Source: Acetobacter sicerae (lineage in GTDB: Bacteria; Pseudomonadota; Alphaproteobacteria; Acetobacterales; Acetobacteraceae). From it: a stretch of DNA of 35,523 bases. Below the pieces are notes generated by a model. The model was not told the DNA's origin, made no database searches, and worked only from the letters and a program-made list of their open reading frames with translations. Location of the stretch: contig NZ_JAAABN010000022.1 in assembly GCF_011516765.1 (NCBI RefSeq), positions 1 through 35,523 of the forward strand, read 5' to 3'. Positions within the stretch are counted from its first letter, which is position 1, and the number at the start of each line of letters is the position of its first letter. This document shows positions 6,833-15,724 of this stretch, one piece after another. The position numbers were made by a program, and so were the translations under genes.

Positions 6833-6861
6833 CGTATAGCCAACCCTGAAACCGTCGTAAA
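6833..6861 (-). promoter_or_regulatory. Promoter of tRNA-Asn
   Basis: On the minus strand TTTACG (6856-6861) and TATACG (6833-6838) are separated by exactly 17 bases. Transcription would start about seven bases further on, around 6826, just upstream of the tRNA 5' end at 6817. Confidence 0.5.
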
Positions 6862-6863
6862 CC

Positions 6864-6883
6864 CCTCTTGTGAGGATTTTTTT
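6864..6883 (+). terminator. Weak hairpin plus T7 run
   Basis: CCTC (6864-6867) pairs with GAGG (6872-6875) over TTGT, followed by A and seven Ts. The stem is short, so it may be only partly effective. It could stop rightward transcription leaving hicAB. Confidence 0.3.
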
Positions 6884-6963
6884 CATGCGGCTTTGACATT
6901 ATCACAGCCTCCGGGCAGCTAGGTTCCGGCAGTGAACGAGCCGCAGGGAAGAAGGCCTGGTAG

Positions 6964-8007
6964 ATGGACAGAAAACCCGGGAAGAAGAGCGGTATGAGCA
7001 GCCGGCGGAATATGCTGGTAGCGGCGGGTGCGGTTGTCGGAACCGGCGTGCTGGGTGAAATGGGGTGGCGGTTTACCCATCCCAGGAAGGCTCTTCAGGA
7101 GCCTGATGGACAGTCGAGAAGCCTTGTTCTGGCGTGGCCATCGCCAGAAAACGATCCGGTGTTCATTGTCGCGCAGGAACGGGGTTTTTTCAGCCGTTAC
7201 AATCTTGAGATCACGGCGCGTCCCTGTATCACAGGCCATCAGGCGATTGACGCGCTTACCCGTGGGGAAGTGGCGGGTGCAGCCGCGGCCGCATTATCAT
7301 GGCTCCCGAGGCTGCATGCTGGCGTGCCTGCAAAACTGGTCGCGGGCCTGAGTGCAGGCACGTTCCGGCTGCTGGTGCGGAAAAATATCGGAATTACAAA
7401 AATCGACAGCGTGGTCGGCAAAAAGATTGCTGTCCTGAATGAGGAAGCGGCAGATCAGCGCTTCTTCTCTGTCCTGCTGAGACGAAAGGGCATCAACCCT
7501 TCCGAGGTGCTCTGGCGATCCGTTTCGGAAGACAGAATCGATCAGGCTCTTGATGGTCGGGAAGTGGATGGTGTGGTCCTGCACGATCCGGATGGCTGGC
7601 AGCTTTTGTCAGAGAATCAGTCTTTTCTGGCCGAACTCGCCGGATCGACAACAGGGAATTATGCCCAGCGGGTGAGCAAGGTGTTCGGGCTTTCCAGTCA
7701 TTTTCTTTCGGAAGACCCAAAAGGCGCTCTGGCTGTTGTTCTGGCCCTGCGGGATGCCTGTCGCTGGATTGAAAAGCATCGCGATGAGACGGCGGAGCTT
7801 CTTTCGAGCCATATGCCTGATATGAACGATGATGACGTCAAACATATGCTGGCGCATCAGCCCGCACCAGTTCATCTGCTGGGACACTGGTTGCGTGACC
7901 AGATGGCGCAGTATGCCGATGAACTGAAACTCATTGACCTCCTGCCGAACGAGCTCGATTCAGGCGCTTTTTCCCGCTCCATCTGTCAGAATGTGCTGCA
8001 CGTCTGA
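6964..8007 (+). CDS. ABC transporter substrate-binding protein, NrtA/SsuA/TauA-like, Tat-exported
   Basis: A 347-residue periplasmic binding protein. GGAAGAAGG lies about eight bases before ATG 6964. The N-terminus carries SSRRNMLVAAGAVVGTGVLG, a twin-arginine-like signal with a hydrophobic core. The mature part shows the NMT1/SsuA pattern: LAWPSPENDPVFIVAQERGFF, GHQAIDALTRGEVAGAAAAA, and KIAVLNEEAADQRFFSVLLRRKGI. Relatives bind nitrate, taurine or alkanesulfonates, and the ligand cannot be told here. It stands alone: no permease or ATPase follows, and the next gene runs the other way. It must borrow a transporter encoded elsewhere or act as a sensor. A perfect TTGACA at 6893-6898 may be its -35, though the matching -10 is poor. 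Confidence 0.8.
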   Translation: MDRKPGKKSGMSSRRNMLVAAGAVVGTGVLGEMGWRFTHPRKALQEPDGQSRSLVLAWPSPENDPVFIVAQERGFFSRYNLEITARPCITGHQAIDALTRGEVAGAAAAALSWLPRLHAGVPAKLVAGLSAGTFRLLVRKNIGITKIDSVVGKKIAVLNEEAADQRFFSVLLRRKGINPSEVLWRSVSEDRIDQALDGREVDGVVLHDPDGWQLLSENQSFLAELAGSTTGNYAQRVSKVFGLSSHFLSEDPKGALAVVLALRDACRWIEKHRDETAELLSSHMPDMNDDDVKHMLAHQPAPVHLLGHWLRDQMAQYADELKLIDLLPNELDSGAFSRSICQNVLHV

Positions 8008-8015
8008 GAAAGAAA

Positions 8016-8031
8016 CGGACCTTCAGGTCCG
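8016..8031 (-). terminator. Terminator between convergent genes
   Basis: CGGACCT and AGGTCCG are perfectly complementary around a 2-base loop. On the minus strand the hairpin is followed by TTTCTTTC, so it best serves the DUF2075 gene, whose stop lies inside it. It may also end the rightward binding-protein transcript at 8007. Confidence 0.6.
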
Positions 8032-9264
8032 ATCGTTCCAGAGCGTGTGCAGCCGGGCTCTCAGCGCATCGTCGTGCGCGTAGAGAAACAGGCCTTTGCG
8101 GGCGCGTGTCAGGATGACGAACAGGGCGTTGGCCATGACATGGCGTTTGGCTGTGTCTGTATCACCAAAATCCCCGCGTCCGATGAAGGCGGCGCTGTCT
8201 TCATAAAATGCGGGATCAAGAATGATTCGGTCCGTCGTTTTGTCGTAGGAGACAGACGGCCCCAGAATAACGCCTGCATAATTCAGATCGAACCCCTGCA
8301 CGGTGTAGACTGAGCCGACCTCATCAATCGAGTCTGGCCGTTCGGCCCATGGCAGCGGGTGAGATGGCTGGTTTCTGTCCCAGCGTAGACGGAAAGAGCC
8401 GGTCTGCACGAAGTGATCATTCCCGTTCAGCGTATAGGGAAAGTCATAGGTGGCCAGAATGCGTGACAGGCCGCAGCGATGGTCGCATTCACGGATGTCT
8501 TCGTACATCTTTTCTGCATCATCATAGATCCGGAAATCGAATTCCTGCTTTTCCGGCAAGGAGAGCAACTGGCCATCGCAGAAAGCCCTGATCCAGCGCA
8601 TGACGTCAGGGTGAGCCTGCACGCGGAACTGGTCTGTCAGATGAATCGTCTCGGTGGGGATGTCCTGCAAAAGTGTCCGGAGATGAGCGTCATCCCAGTA
8701 TCCCTTGAATTTCAGGGTCTGACGAGGATCGAACACCATGACAACCACGCGCGCCAGCTTGAGAATTTCCTCAAGCTGGTTCGATTGGCGAAAGTGGTTG
8801 TAGGGATCGCTGCGTGTCAGCAGAAGATGGGATTCATCAATGAAAACAATATCGGCCTGTCCCGCGGTCTTGTACAGGGTGTTGATGAAACTGGTCGGGC
8901 GCTCATAGTCCTTCTTGCGAAGGGTGGAAATATTGGCGGATATATTCCGATAGAGTTTGATCATTTCAGGATGATTGACGAGAAGGGTATTACTGGTCCC
9001 CTGTAGGGGAAGCTTGCTGTCACGACTTCTCGCTTCTTCCTGAATCCGTGAGAAGGCTGTGTTCAGGACAAGGCTTTTTCCTGTTCCGGCGTCACCTTCC
9101 AGAATCAGAACGGCCTGTCTGTCATGAATGTGCTTTCGGCAGAACCCGACAATATCGTCAACAAGGTGCTTCTGCTCATCCGTCAGACTGAATGTTGGCG
9201 AAAGACGCGCCACTGACGCGGTGCTGTCACCAGATGTGATTGTTTTGGAAACAGGTGTCATCAA
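8023..9264 (-). CDS. DUF2075 P-loop helicase-like protein
   Basis: A 413-residue protein with superfamily 1 helicase motifs in order: Walker A GDAGTGKS (57-64), motif II FIDESHLL (about 141-148), motif III-like FDPRQTLKFKG, motif IV-like LTDQFRVQAH, motif V VYTVQGFDLNYAGVILGP and motif VI FVILTRARKGLFLYAHD. These are the hallmarks of the DUF2075 / Schlafen-group helicase family. In many homologues the domain is fused to a GIY-YIG or other nuclease; here no nuclease region is visible, so the protein is the bare motor. It is expected in the cytoplasm, acting on DNA or RNA, target unknown. Its start overlaps the stop of the upstream YdcF-family gene by four bases, so the two are translated together. 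Confidence 0.85.
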   Translation of the reverse strand: MMTPVSKTITSGDSTASVARLSPTFSLTDEQKHLVDDIVGFCRKHIHDRQAVLILEGDAGTGKSLVLNTAFSRIQEEARSRDSKLPLQGTSNTLLVNHPEMIKLYRNISANISTLRKKDYERPTSFINTLYKTAGQADIVFIDESHLLLTRSDPYNHFRQSNQLEEILKLARVVVMVFDPRQTLKFKGYWDDAHLRTLLQDIPTETIHLTDQFRVQAHPDVMRWIRAFCDGQLLSLPEKQEFDFRIYDDAEKMYEDIRECDHRCGLSRILATYDFPYTLNGNDHFVQTGSFRLRWDRNQPSHPLPWAERPDSIDEVGSVYTVQGFDLNYAGVILGPSVSYDKTTDRIILDPAFYEDSAAFIGRGDFGDTDTAKRHVMANALFVILTRARKGLFLYAHDDALRARLHTLWNDRT

Positions 9265-10049
9265 TCAGTCTTTTCAGGCTTTGGGAAGAACGCATCTGTC
9301 CAGCCTCGCAGTCGGTATGCCGCCATGCCGATCCACTCATGAGCAGCCCAGTCCAGAATCGCGAAACGGTTTCCCAATGAGAGGGAGTAATTATGGAGAT
9401 GATCGCGGGATACGTAACCGACCGGCCAGGGGAGAACACGCCATCCGGCCCTGCGAAAGACGCCGACGGAGCGGGGCATGTGGCTGGCGGATGTGACCAG
9501 AATCCATGTCTCGTCAGGTTTCGGATGTACCAGAGCAAAACTGTCTGTGGCGTTTTCCCGTGTTGTGCGTGAGCGGTTTTCATAGATCACGCGGTCATCA
9601 GGCAGGCCGAGACTTTCAAAGATGAGACGCACCCATTTCGCTTCGTTGGTGATGCCCTGTTCGATATCACCCGAGCCGCCCGTGAAGACGAGCCTGGCGT
9701 CCGGATAGCGCCGGGCGAGAGCCACGAACGTGGTCAGGCGGTCTCCCGCCGCGCCCGTGACCGGGGTCTGGCGATCCTGACTGGTCAGACAATCGATCGA
9801 GCCACCAAGAACAATGATCCCGTCCACATGCTCGGGTGGTGTTCGGATCTGCGGAAAGCGATCCTCGATTGGTCTGATCGCCCACTGATCCACAGGAAAG
9901 AACAGGCAGATCGCGAAAGCCGCCGCGGCAAACGTGACCAGTGCGCGTCCGAACAGGGAGCGACGCAGGAGAAGTCCGATGAGGAGGATTTCGACAAGCA
10001 GAGCTGTCGGCATCATGATCATGGTCAGAATTTTGCCGATGATGAACAT
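9261..10049 (-). CDS. YdcF/ElyC/SanA (DUF218) family membrane protein
   Basis: A 262-residue protein with two N-terminal membrane helices (about residues 5-28 and 35-55), then the DUF218 domain: GIIVLGGSIDC, DARLVFTGGSGD, the family signature YENRSRTTRENA, and ILVTSASHMPRSVGVFRRAG. The topology matches ElyC, an inner-membrane protein that affects peptidoglycan and lipid-carrier metabolism in Escherichia coli. The exact reaction is not established, so no symbol is given. It is the first gene of a two-gene leftward unit with the DUF2075 helicase (overlap 9261-9264). It is divergent from the nicotinamidase gene. Confidence 0.82.
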   Translation of the reverse strand: MFIIGKILTMIMMPTALLVEILLIGLLLRRSLFGRALVTFAAAAFAICLFFPVDQWAIRPIEDRFPQIRTPPEHVDGIIVLGGSIDCLTSQDRQTPVTGAAGDRLTTFVALARRYPDARLVFTGGSGDIEQGITNEAKWVRLIFESLGLPDDRVIYENRSRTTRENATDSFALVHPKPDETWILVTSASHMPRSVGVFRRAGWRVLPWPVGYVSRDHLHNYSLSLGNRFAILDWAAHEWIGMAAYRLRGWTDAFFPKPEKTD

Positions 10050-10180
10050 CTCGGGCTCCGGATCTGTGCAGACGGTCAGGTATCCCGTGCAGCCATAGCC
10101 CTCAAGACTGAAGCGGGCAACGAACAGTCACCCCGCAGAAGAAGAAAGACAGACCGAACGATGTGCGTTACCATTACGGA

Positions 10181-10756
10181 ATGATAAAGATTTCTTCCGC
10201 CGACGCCCTGCTGGTCGTCGATGTCCAGAATGATTTTCTGCCGGGTGGCGCTCTCGCTGTGCCAGAGGGCGACGTGGTGATCCCTGTCATCAACCGGTTG
10301 ATGACTCTGCCATTCGGTGCGGTGATCACAACGCAGGACTGGCACCCTGCCGCCCATTGTTCTTTCAGGGAGCAGGGTGGGCCATGGCCCCGGCACTGTG
10401 TCGCCGATACGTCCGGCGCGGCACTGGCGGAAACCCTGGATCGCAAGGCGGTCAGTCTGGAGTTGCGCAAGGGACAGTCGCTGTCAGTGGACAGCTATTC
10501 CGCGTTTCTGGAAAATGATGGTGTAACACGCACGATCCTGAAAGACTGGTTGCGTGAGCGAAAGATCGAGCGCGTTTTTGTAACGGGACTGGCGCTGGAT
10601 TACTGCGTGACGGCCACGGCTATCGACGCACAGAACGATGGATTGGAGAGCGTGATCGTTCTGGACGCATGCCGCGGTATCGCGCCATTGGAAGACGCTG
10701 TGAGCAAAGCAGAAAACGCTGGAATTTTATTGGTCAAATCCTCCGATCTGTCTTGA
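10181..10756 (+). CDS. pncA: Nicotinamidase
   Basis: A cysteine-hydrolase-fold enzyme that deamidates nicotinamide to nicotinate for the NAD salvage route. From ATG 10181 the protein has 191 residues. Asp14 in LVVDVQNDFLPGG, Lys97 in ELRKGQS and Cys142 in TGLALDYCV make the catalytic triad. The metal site is in TTQDWHPAAHCSF (Asp53, His55, His59), and the GPWPRHC loop is typical. GTG at 10163 is an alternative start adding six residues, but the family normally begins just before the first strand, favouring 10181. It could be cotranscribed with the BMP transporter that begins 97 bases downstream. Confidence 0.9.
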   Translation: MIKISSADALLVVDVQNDFLPGGALAVPEGDVVIPVINRLMTLPFGAVITTQDWHPAAHCSFREQGGPWPRHCVADTSGAALAETLDRKAVSLELRKGQSLSVDSYSAFLENDGVTRTILKDWLRERKIERVFVTGLALDYCVTATAIDAQNDGLESVIVLDACRGIAPLEDAVSKAENAGILLVKSSDLS

Positions 10757-10853
10757 CCGGGGAGGCAGGCTCAATAAACCTGTCAGAACGTTTTCGAAAC
10801 GAGGTATGGGCCTTTGTGACGTCACAGGGTGTCCGGACAAAGAAAGGCCCGCA

Positions 10854-11996
10854 GTGACGCGCACGTTTCCCGTTCTCCGTAAAAATGCGCTGCTTCTGCC
10901 CGAACGACGCAGATTTCTGAAAGGGGCTGGCTCTCTGGCGGCTGGCGGTCTGCTGAATCCACTTGCTGCACATGCCGCAACTCCGATCCTCTCTTTGCCT
11001 CCTGTAAAGGAAGAAGATGCTCTGGTGGCTTTCGGACATACAGGGCCGATCACCGATGGAGGCTGGGACACAGCGCACGATATGGGCGTGCAGGCTGTCA
11101 GAAAGGCCTTCCCCAGACTGCGTACTGTCTATGTTGAGAGCGTGCCCTATTCCGCTGATGCAACCCGTATTTTCCGTCAGTTTGTGGCGGAGGGGGCGAA
11201 CATGGTCCTCGGCACTTCGAATTATGGCGATTTCATCAAGGATGTGGCTGACCGCGCTCCGGAAGTGGCGTTTCTGGAATGTGATGGCACGTCCGTTACC
11301 CGTAATCTTGGCTGGTATTACGTCACACACTGGTATCCAAGCTATGTCATCGGGATTGCCGCTGGTCTCATGACCAAAACGAACAGGCTTGGATATGTCG
11401 GCACATTTCCGATCCCGTCGGTATTCGCCAGTGCAAACGCAACGCTTCTTGGCGCGCAGTCGGTCAATCCGGCCTGCACGATGCAGGCTGTATCAACCAA
11501 CTCATGGTTCGACCCGCAGGCCGCGACACAGGCCGCCACGGCTCTGGCTGACAGCGGCTGTGACTTCCTCTGTGGTATTACGGACGAACCGGCTTATCTG
11601 CGTGTTGCGGAAAGTCGTGGTCTGAAAGCCGCGATGTGGAATCTCGACATGCGCCGTTTCGGCCCCAATGCGTATGTCAGTTCCGTGATGCTCGATTTTG
11701 CTCCGTTCTATATCGAGCAGGTTCGCGCAAGGCTGAACGGCACATGGAAAGCCGCAGGTAACTTTCTCACCATGGCGCATGGTGTGGATCGTGACATATG
11801 GGGGCAGACGGTTCCCGAAAATGTAAGAACACAGGCAGATGCGATGCGTGATCGAATACTCGCCGGATACTCGCCTTTTCAGGGACCGATCCGCGACAAT
11901 AACGGCGCCATCCGTATTCCGGCGGGCACAACCATGAATGACATGGCGATCTATCAGTGGGACTGGGGTGTGCAGGGGATGACAGGTCTTGGCTGA
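10854..11996 (+). CDS. BMP-family ABC transporter substrate-binding protein
   Basis: A periplasmic binding protein of the basic-membrane-protein (BMP/Med) family, whose characterised members bind purine and other nucleosides. GTG 10854 is preferred because AAAGAAAGG lies about seven bases upstream; an in-frame ATG at 10806 has no such site. PERRRFLKGAGSLAAGGLLNP followed by AHA is a Tat signal with a likely cleavage site. Family landmarks are VAFGHTGPITDGGWDTAHDM, SNYGDFIKDVADRAPEV, an ECDGT segment and GYVGTFPIPSVFAS. It is the first gene of a four-gene importer and its end overlaps the ATPase start by eight bases. Confidence 0.88.
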   Translation: MTRTFPVLRKNALLLPERRRFLKGAGSLAAGGLLNPLAAHAATPILSLPPVKEEDALVAFGHTGPITDGGWDTAHDMGVQAVRKAFPRLRTVYVESVPYSADATRIFRQFVAEGANMVLGTSNYGDFIKDVADRAPEVAFLECDGTSVTRNLGWYYVTHWYPSYVIGIAAGLMTKTNRLGYVGTFPIPSVFASANATLLGAQSVNPACTMQAVSTNSWFDPQAATQAATALADSGCDFLCGITDEPAYLRVAESRGLKAAMWNLDMRRFGPNAYVSSVMLDFAPFYIEQVRARLNGTWKAAGNFLTMAHGVDRDIWGQTVPENVRTQADAMRDRILAGYSPFQGPIRDNNGAIRIPAGTTMNDMAIYQWDWGVQGMTGLG

Positions 11997-13566
11997 TCCT
12001 GTGAAACAGGGGAACGGTACGCCACCGGTTCTGCAACTGCTTGGCGTGTCCAAATATTTTCCGGGCGTGATCGCCAACGAGGACGTCAATCTGGATGTGC
12101 GTCCGGGAGAAATTCTCGGGCTTCTGGGCGAAAACGGCGCGGGAAAATCGACCCTGATGAATGTCGTGACCGGCATCTATCAGGCCGATGCGGGCGAGAT
12201 CATCCTTGACGGCTATGGCGCGGAGTTTGCGACACCGCAGGACGCCATCAGGGCAGGGATCGGCATGGTTCACCAGCATTTCAAGCTGGTTCCGGCCTTC
12301 ACCGTGGCGGAGAATATCCATCTCGGCTGGAGCGAGACGCCAAAACGCACCTCCCGCGCTGTGCTTGAAGCGCGGACACGCGAACTGTCTGAGCGTTTCG
12401 GCTTTCCGGTCGATCCCGCCGCCCGTGTGGAGACACTCTCCGCCGGTGAACAGCAGCGCGTGGAAATCCTGCGCGTTCTGTCGCGTGAGGCGCGCCTGCT
12501 CATTCTTGATGAACCGACAGCCGTTCTGACGCCGCAGGAAACGCGCGAACTGTTCACGGCGCTGCGGGCCTTCCGTGCAAAAGGCAATGCCGTCATCATC
12601 ATCAGTCACAAACTCGACGAGGTGATGGAGATCACTGACCGGGTGACGGTCCTGCGAGCCGGTCGGAATGTGGGCACATGGGCGACGGCTGACTGCTCGC
12701 CAAACATGCTGGCCGCGACCATGGTGGGGCATGACATCCAGCGGCAGGATCTGCACGCCCGCTCTGGCGATGCCGCCCCGGTCAGCACTGCTCCGGTGAT
12801 CAGTCTGCGCGATGTGACGGTCCGCAATGACCAGAATGTCGTCACGCTTTCAGATGTGACACTCGATATCTTCGGCGGCGAGATCTTTGGCGTGGCGGGT
12901 GTCGCCGGAAACGGTCAACGTGAACTGACCGAGATTCTGACAGGGTTGATAACACCTTCAGCGGGAACGATTCTGCTGGATGGACAGGCCGCGCCGTCCG
13001 GAGCGGCGGCCTTCGCCAAAGCCGGTGTCGGACATATCCCGCAGGATCGTCTGAACAGCGCGTTGGCGCCGTCTCTCGGGATCACGGACAATATGGCGGT
13101 GCGGGAATATGATCGTGCCCCGATTGGCAGCGGTGTGCTGTACCGCGCAACCGAAGCCCATGCGCTTGCGGAGACGATTGCCGAAGTGGCGGACGTAACC
13201 ATTCCCGACTTTTCCATGCCTGTGCGTAATCTTTCCGGAGGTAACCAGCAGCGCCTTGTTGCGCGTCGGGAAATGCGCATCGCCCGACGACTGCTGGTGG
13301 CGGCCTATCCCAGCCGTGGCCTCGACATTGGCGCGATTGCCTCCATGCATCGTTATTTCGCCAGTCTGCGCGATGAAGGCGTGGCGGTCGTGATCGTCTC
13401 GGAAGATCTGGGCGAACTGCTCGGCCTGTCCGACAGGATCGGTGTCCTGTGCGGTGGTCGCATGATGGCCGTGCTCGATTCCATAACTGCCGACAGCGAG
13501 GAAATCGGTCTGCTCATGGGCGGACGCACCAGTGGCGCATCGGTGCAGACGGAGGCGCTGACATGA
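11989..13566 (+). CDS. BMP-type nucleoside ABC transporter ATPase (two cassettes)
   Basis: A 525-residue protein with two tandem nucleotide-binding domains, as in NupA/YufO-type importers. In the first, Walker A is GENGAGKST (47-55), the signature is LSAGEQQRVE and Walker B LLILDEPTAVLT. The second has the degenerate Walker A GVAGVAGNGQRE and LSGGNQQRLVARR, and AAYPSRGLDIG in place of a proper Walker B, so ATP hydrolysis probably rests on the first. It energises uptake at the cytoplasmic face. The start is either TTG 11989, with GACAGG just upstream, or GTG 12001; both lie next to the SBP stop. It overlaps the first permease gene by four bases. Confidence 0.9.
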   Translation: MADPVKQGNGTPPVLQLLGVSKYFPGVIANEDVNLDVRPGEILGLLGENGAGKSTLMNVVTGIYQADAGEIILDGYGAEFATPQDAIRAGIGMVHQHFKLVPAFTVAENIHLGWSETPKRTSRAVLEARTRELSERFGFPVDPAARVETLSAGEQQRVEILRVLSREARLLILDEPTAVLTPQETRELFTALRAFRAKGNAVIIISHKLDEVMEITDRVTVLRAGRNVGTWATADCSPNMLAATMVGHDIQRQDLHARSGDAAPVSTAPVISLRDVTVRNDQNVVTLSDVTLDIFGGEIFGVAGVAGNGQRELTEILTGLITPSAGTILLDGQAAPSGAAAFAKAGVGHIPQDRLNSALAPSLGITDNMAVREYDRAPIGSGVLYRATEAHALAETIAEVADVTIPDFSMPVRNLSGGNQQRLVARREMRIARRLLVAAYPSRGLDIGAIASMHRYFASLRDEGVAVVIVSEDLGELLGLSDRIGVLCGGRMMAVLDSITADSEEIGLLMGGRTSGASVQTEALT

Positions 13567-14627
13567 GCCGTTTTCAACGATTTCCGACAGCCCCGGCCCG
13601 CAGGATTCTGGTCTGTCGGGCCATCGCGATTCTGGTTTCGGTGATTGTGGTCAGTCTGTTGCTGGCGATGTCCGGGCGGAATGTCGGGGAACTGGCGCAT
13701 CTGGTTCTGACCTCCACCATAGGTTCACGCTTCGGGCTGGAAGACCTTGCGCTGTTCATGACGCCGCTGCTGCTGACTGGCGGCGCGGTGACGGTGACCC
13801 GGCGCATGGGGCTGTGGAACATCGGCGGGGAAGGGCAGTTCTATCTCGGCGCGGCCGGCGCGGCCGGAGTGGGACTGTTCATTCATGGTCCGGCGATTCT
13901 GATTCTGCCCCTGATGGCGCTTGCGGCGATGCTGTGCGGAATGATCTGGATTCTGCTGCCAGCCCTGGCCCGCGCTTTTGCTGATGTGAACGAGATCATC
14001 ACCACGCTCCTGCTGAATTTCGTGGCGGGTCTGCTGGTCTACTGGCTGGCGACCGGCCCGTGGCGTGACCGCGTGACCGGGGCGCTGGCCTCAACGGAGC
14101 GCCTGCCTGTGAGCATCCCGGATCTATGGGGCGTCGTGCATTGGGGATTTCCTCTGGCGCTTCTGATCGTGGGCGGTCTTGCAGCGATCATGTCTTCCAC
14201 GCGCTGGGGCTATGAGGTGCGGATCAGCGGGGCCAGCGCGGGTATGGCGCGGTACGCCGGCATGCCGGTCAGGGTGAGAATCATTTCGGCCATGCTGCTG
14301 TCCGGGGCGCTGGCGGCGCTGGCTGGCATGTTCGAGGTCGCAGGAACGGTTCATCGGCTGCAGGGCGGTATGGCGGATAACTTCGGTTACCTCGGAATCG
14401 TCGTGGCTGTGCTGGCGCGTGGGTCCTGCCTCGCGGTGATCCCTGCGGCCTTTCTCATGGCGCTGATTCTCGATGTGGGGATCGTGCTTCAGACCCAGCA
14501 GGTCGCGGCGACGGTCGTGCTGGCCATCACCGGGCTGGTCCTGCTGCTCGTGGCGATTGCCGATGAGTGCGCGCATTACCGTGTCGTGACGCCCGCAACG
14601 GGACGGACAGTGAGGAAGGCATCATGA
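13563..14627 (+). CDS. BMP-type ABC transporter permease 1
   Basis: A 354-residue polytopic membrane protein starting at ATG 13563, which overlaps the ATPase stop (ATGA); further upstream starts would lie well inside the ATPase gene. Landmarks are FMTPLLLTGGAVTVTRRMGL, WNIGGEGQFYLGA, ADVNEIITTLLLNFVA and GASAGMARYAGMPVRV. These are the conserved segments of the YufP/NupB-like branch of the BPD_transp_2 permease family. It pairs with the next permease to form the heterodimeric channel. The membrane helices are Leu/Ala/Gly-rich throughout. Confidence 0.9.
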   Translation: MSRFQRFPTAPARRILVCRAIAILVSVIVVSLLLAMSGRNVGELAHLVLTSTIGSRFGLEDLALFMTPLLLTGGAVTVTRRMGLWNIGGEGQFYLGAAGAAGVGLFIHGPAILILPLMALAAMLCGMIWILLPALARAFADVNEIITTLLLNFVAGLLVYWLATGPWRDRVTGALASTERLPVSIPDLWGVVHWGFPLALLIVGGLAAIMSSTRWGYEVRISGASAGMARYAGMPVRVRIISAMLLSGALAALAGMFEVAGTVHRLQGGMADNFGYLGIVVAVLARGSCLAVIPAAFLMALILDVGIVLQTQQVAATVVLAITGLVLLLVAIADECAHYRVVTPATGRTVRKAS

Positions 14628-15562
14628 TCGAGATGCTGACGGCCCTTCTGACAACCGCCGTTCTGTCTGGTGGCGTTCTGGCCATCGCGTCCGTGGGCGA
14701 AGTCATGGCCGAGCGCGTGGGAGTGACCAATCTGGGCGTGGAAGGACTGATCTCGGTCGGCGCGGCCACGGCCGTTCTGACGGCGATCTCGACCGGCAAT
14801 CCCTGGCTTGCCCTGCTGGCGGCGTCCGCTGCCGGAGCGTTGGGCGGCATGGCGTTCGCCAGCGCGGCGGTCTTCGTGCAGGCGAGCCAGGTTCTGTGCG
14901 GGCTGGCGGTAACTTTTCTCGGGGTCGGTCTGTCCGCCGTTATCGGCCATTCGGTGGCGGGCATGCCGGTTCCCGTAACGTTTGCGCCTGTGTCGATTCC
15001 CGTCCTGTCGGCGCTGCCGATCATTGGTCCGGCCTTTTTCGCGCAGAATCTGCTGATCGTTCCGGCCTATTTTCTGCTGCCTGCGTTGTGTCACTGGCTG
15101 CTGTTTCACACGCGTCATGGGCTGAATATGCGTGCCGTGGGTGAAAATCCTGCCGCTGCCGATGCGGCGGGCATCCCGGTCAGAGCCATACGCTTCTGGT
15201 ATGTCACGCTGGGCGCAGCACTGGCGGGCGCGGCGGGGGCCTATCTCAGTCTGGCGGTCATTCCGAGCTGGTCGGAGGGCATGGTTGCGGGGCGTGGATG
15301 GATCGCGCTCGCTCTGGTCATTTTTGCCGGATTCAGACCGTTCAGTGCGGCGGCTGGCGGGCTGTTGTTCGGTCTCATCAGCGCCATCGGATTTCTGGGG
15401 CAGGCGAGGGGGTGGCCTGTCGCCGCGCCGGTCCTGAACATGCTGCCCTATCTGGGAACGCTGGCCTTCATCATGCTACCTGCCGTGTTCAGACGGAAAG
15501 GCCGTCGTGGCGGGGAGGCTCCCGCAGCTTTGGGGCTGCCTTATTTCCGGAGTGTGCGCTGA
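14624..15562 (+). CDS. BMP-type ABC transporter permease 2
   Basis: A 312-residue permease from ATG 14624, overlapping the preceding stop by ATGA. Family landmarks: SVGEVMAERVGVTNLGVEGL near the N-terminus, QVLCGLAVTFLGVGLSAVIG, NMRAVGENPAAADAAGIPV, and GWIALALVIFAGFRPFSAA. This is the YufQ/NupC-like partner. The four genes from 10854 to 15562 overlap at every junction and make a complete importer: binding protein, double ATPase and two permeases. The family points to nucleosides as cargo, which would match the purine-ring degradation genes at 25-31 kb, but substrate specificity cannot be read from sequence. Confidence 0.9.
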   Translation: MIEMLTALLTTAVLSGGVLAIASVGEVMAERVGVTNLGVEGLISVGAATAVLTAISTGNPWLALLAASAAGALGGMAFASAAVFVQASQVLCGLAVTFLGVGLSAVIGHSVAGMPVPVTFAPVSIPVLSALPIIGPAFFAQNLLIVPAYFLLPALCHWLLFHTRHGLNMRAVGENPAAADAAGIPVRAIRFWYVTLGAALAGAAGAYLSLAVIPSWSEGMVAGRGWIALALVIFAGFRPFSAAAGGLLFGLISAIGFLGQARGWPVAAPVLNMLPYLGTLAFIMLPAVFRRKGRRGGEAPAALGLPYFRSVR

Positions 15563-15724
15563 GGCTTTTATCTGGCCCGTAAGTGGGTGCGAATCTCTCC
15601 CAGGGAAGAGCCTGAAGAAGCCGCTCCCTGCCGAAACGGTCATGCCGGTATGAGGGGCAGGGTGTTTCCATCAGCGGTTTCCCGTGCTTGCTTGCGATCC
15701 ACTAACAGGTTCAGGGGTGAAACC

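Noticed and set aside
10757..10853. Purine riboswitch upstream of the nucleoside importer
   Set aside because: No three-way-junction pattern or conserved purine-riboswitch core was seen in these 97 bases.
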